A program made the translations under genes and the position numbers. This document shows positions 62,491 to 64,000 of a stretch of DNA of 64,000 nt, piece after piece. The notes beneath the pieces were generated by a model that worked only from the letters and a program-made list of their open reading frames with translations, was not told the DNA's origin and did not search any database. Origin of the DNA: Sisyra terminalis (Eukaryota > Arthropoda > Insecta > Neuroptera > Sisyridae); contig OY292277.1 in assembly GCA_958496175.1 (NCBI GenBank), positions 54,571,050 to 54,635,049 on the forward strand. The letters run 5' to 3'. Each line of letters begins with the position of its first letter. Within the stretch, counting starts at the first letter, position 1.

Positions 62491-63850
62491 CTTCCCACTA
62501 AGAGGGAGAGACGAACGTGGCTTCTTCAGCGAATGCATGTACCATTGTTATATAAGGGTTGATTTTCGAACCAAAGGCAGTTTCGGGTTCGTAACAATGT
62601 ATAGAACGATAATATAACAATCTTTTTCGATTTCGAAACAAAAATATTTTTGGCCAAAAAAAACCGTGGGTTAACCATCGTTGATTTTTCACGAAAATGG
62701 TCAAATAAAAAAATTTTTTTTTAAGGATGCCAATCGAAAGTATAAGTCCATCTGTACATGCTGTGCAAATTTTTCCCAAAACAAAGCACGTTTAAGGGAT
62801 GAAAATGCAGTTTAAGGGATGAACACTTCCCACTAAGAGGGAGAGACGAACGTGGCTTCTTCAGCGAATGCATGTACCGTTGTTATATAAGGGTTGATTT
62901 TCGAACCAAAGGCAGTTTCGGGTTCGTAACAATGTATAGAACGATAATATAACAAACTTTTTCGATTTCGAAACAAAAATATTTTTGGCCAAAAAAAACC
63001 GTGGGTTAACCATCGTTGATTTTTCACGAAAATGGTCAAATAAAAAAATTTTTTTTTAAGGATGCCAATCGAAAGTATAAGTCCATCTGTACATGCTGTG
63101 CAAATTTTTCCCAAAACAAAGCACGTTTAAGGGATGAACAGGCAGTTTAAGGGATGAACACTTCCCACTAAGAGGGAGAGACGAACGTGGCTTCTTCAGC
63201 GAATGCATGTACCATTGTTATATAAGGGTTGATTTTCGAACCAAAGGCAGTTTCGGGTTCGTAACAATGTAAAGAACGATAATATAACAATCTTTTTCGA
63301 TTTCGAAACAAAAATATTTTTGGCCAAAAAAAACCGTGGGTTTACCATCGTTGATTTTTCACGAAAATGGTCAAATAAAAAAATTTTTTTTTAAGGATGC
63401 CAATCGAAAGTATAAGTCCATCTGTACATGCTGTGCAAATTTTTCCCAAAACAAAGCACGTTTAAGGGATGAAAATGCAGTTTAAGGGATGAACACTTCC
63501 CACTAAGAGGGAGAGACGAACGTGGCTTCTTCAGCGAATGCATGTACCATTGTTATATAAGGGTTGATTTTCGAACCAAAGGCAGTTTCGGGTTCGTAAC
63601 AATGTATAGAACGATAATATAACAATCTTTTTCGATTTCGAAACAAAAATATTTTTGGCCAAAAAAAACCGTGGGTTAACCATCGTTGATTTTTCACGAA
63701 AATGGTCAAATAAAAAAAATTTTTTTTAAGGATGCCAATCGAAAGTATAAGTCCATCTGTACATGCTGTGCAAATTTTTCCCAAAACAAAGCACGTTTAA
63801 GGGATGAAAATGCAGTTTAAGGGATGAACACTTCCCACTAAGAGGGAGAA

Positions 63851-64000
63851 ACTAAGATTGTAGTAATTCAATATTTGAAATTTATAAGGGTAACATTGTT
63901 GGGTTTTTATAGGTAGAAATGAATTGTCTATTTTTTATAACAATCAATCATAATGTTTAATTTTTTTAGCATATATTTTATTTCCATTTATATATTCTTT
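63851..64000. other. unique AT-rich flank after the satellite
   Basis: The repeat stops within one monomer and is followed by AT-rich sequence with no similarity to the monomer and no feature I can identify in 150 bp. Confidence 0.6.

Larger units (their letters stand above)
25165..63850 (+). repeat. satellite DNA array, about 115 head-to-tail monomers of 334-335 bp
   Basis: Every monomer contains GTATAAGTCCATCTGTACAT, CCCACTAAGAGGGAGAGACG, GTGGCTTCTTCAGCGAATGC, ATATAAGGGTTGATTTTCGA and GGCCAAAAAAAACCGTGGGT in the same order and orientation. Using the GAGGGAGAGACG landmark (first at 25275, then 25609, 25944, 26279 and so on) the steps are 334 or 335 bp, with 20-bp additions in the middle zone; about 114 steps fit the span. 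Monomers are nearly identical to each other. The array ends sharply at about 63,850 within AGAGGGAGA, after which unrelated AT-rich sequence begins. A centromeric or pericentromeric role is possible but not shown by sequence; no CENP-B-box-like motif was found. Confidence 0.97.

Noticed and set aside
25299..63784. About 130 short minus-strand open frames (68-93 codons) as a tandem gene family
   Set aside because: They are the satellite monomer read in two overlapping frames. The monomer length is not a multiple of three, there is no start context, signal or domain, and the variation is that of a homogenised repeat rather than of selected protein.
25165..63850. CRISPR array
   Set aside because: The whole 335-bp unit is repeated with no variable spacers, in an intron-rich eukaryotic context.
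25165..63850. CENP-B box in the monomer
   Set aside because: TTTCGGGTTCG and TTTCGATTTCGAAAC superficially resemble it, but none fits TTCGNNNNANNCGGG on either strand.

Overview
The window looks like an insect nuclear contig. It is very AT-rich, its genes are split by short introns of about 55-270 bp, and it carries Helitrons, inverted-repeat elements and a long satellite. Insect is an inference from gene content and transposon types; I cannot name the species. No bacterial or viral gene order is present.

Layout. 1-2,430 holds two foldback (inverted-repeat) elements. 2,640-3,290 holds what looks like the 3' end of an unrecognised minus-strand gene, with an AATAAA signal. 3,533-4,927 is a foldback element whose interior carries a broken piece of an uncharacterised multi-copy metazoan protein. 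7,113-10,420 (minus) is a complete six-exon FANCL gene, the E3 ubiquitin ligase of the Fanconi anaemia pathway (374 aa predicted). Head to head with it, 10,901-17,333 (plus) is a five-exon IkB/Bcl-3-like ankyrin protein (527 aa). 17,549-21,689 (plus) is a four-exon ZNHIT2 (HIT zinc finger, 388 aa). 22,016-23,347 (plus) is a three-exon HCFC1R1-like protein (303 aa). The genes have unrelated jobs (DNA crosslink repair, NF-kB-type regulation, R2TP/snRNP assembly, HCF-1 regulation) and I see no operon-like logic beyond the shared FANCL/IkB-like intergenic region.

All four introns longer than 1.8 kb are long because a single transposon unit fills most of them: a TIR element with a Helitron nested inside (FANCL), a Helitron with helicase remnants, then a nearly intron-filling foldback (IkB-like gene), and a TIR element with a nested foldback (ZNHIT2).

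From about 25,005 to 63,850 the window is one head-to-tail satellite array of about 115 monomers of 334-335 bp. It has a diverged first monomer and a sharp distal edge. Three zones can be told apart: a uniform 335-bp zone; a zone where a 20-bp subrepeat inside the monomer expands to give 355- and 375-bp monomers; and a distal zone with its own substitutions. Variant monomers recur in ordered multi-monomer blocks, including two independent recurrences at a spacing of 2,679 bp (8 monomers), so the array has higher-order structure. The short open frames in every monomer are a by-product of the repeat, not genes.
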